DNA of 64,000 nt from Cylicocyclus nassatus (taxonomy: Eukaryota > Nematoda > Chromadorea > Rhabditida > Strongylidae), in assembly GCA_958299035.1 (NCBI GenBank), contig CATQJL010000112.1, positions 8,966,880 through 9,030,879 of the forward strand, in the 5' to 3' direction; not shown here. Below are more notes on the stretch, generated by a model. The model was not told where the DNA came from. It saw nothing but the letters and a program-made list of their open reading frames with translations, and did no database searches. Position 1 is the first letter of the stretch.

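Noticed and set aside
1..64000. tRNA genes, CRISPR arrays and transposase genes
   Set aside because: No clear A and B box pair with a cloverleaf, no regularly spaced repeat-spacer array, and no DDE transposase frame was seen on reading through.

Overview
The window looks like nematode nuclear DNA. It is AT-rich, exons are short (29 to about 600 nt), introns end in TTTNCAG or TTTNTAG, donors are GT(A/G)AGT-like, and DNA-transposon foldback repeats are abundant. Introns of 3 to 28 kb are long for Caenorhabditis, so I suspect a strongylid or other clade V worm; the species cannot be read from the sequence. Coordinates were worked out by hand and may be off by a few bases.

I find one gene with confidence. 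It is a large plus-strand Rho guanine-nucleotide exchange factor that starts at 10313 and runs off the right edge. I join 35 coding exons whose phases agree throughout (1,790 codons to the window end, no internal stop). Its layout is a proline-rich start, about 1,180 residues of low-complexity Ser/Arg/acidic sequence, a DH domain (about residues 1211-1410) and a PH domain (about 1447-1568). A coiled-coil-prone stretch and Ser/Asp-rich C-terminal sequence follow. The PH sequence resembles the Lbc/GEF-H1/p114 group of RhoA exchange factors; C. elegans rhgf-2 is the most plausible counterpart.

Layout. 1-10284: upstream DNA with repeats, no gene recognised. 10285-10404: 5' UTR and a short first coding exon too small for ordinary ORF scans. 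10405-38352: a first intron of about 28 kb, full of foldback repeats. It holds two short coding-like blocks whose ends match the neighbouring splice phase (18280-18428 and 31669-31770), so they may be alternative exons. 38353-44093: fourteen closely spaced exons for the N-terminal region. 44094-55680: three long introns and four small exons. 55681-61069: the large central exon and the DH-PH exons. 62031-64000: the coiled coil and the start of the C-terminal tail.

Repeats fall into families: (A) GC-rich foldback MITEs with TACCCTTTGATTCAAC ends (six copies); (B) TA-flanked TTAGGTTG...CAACCTAA foldbacks of mariner type (four copies); (C) a TA-flanked CAGGGTGTCCC foldback; (D) a palindromic 'tacggt-gggcgagag' family (seven copies, four or five inside introns of the gene); and several single-copy palindromes. 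No tRNA, rRNA, CRISPR or intact transposase gene was recognised.
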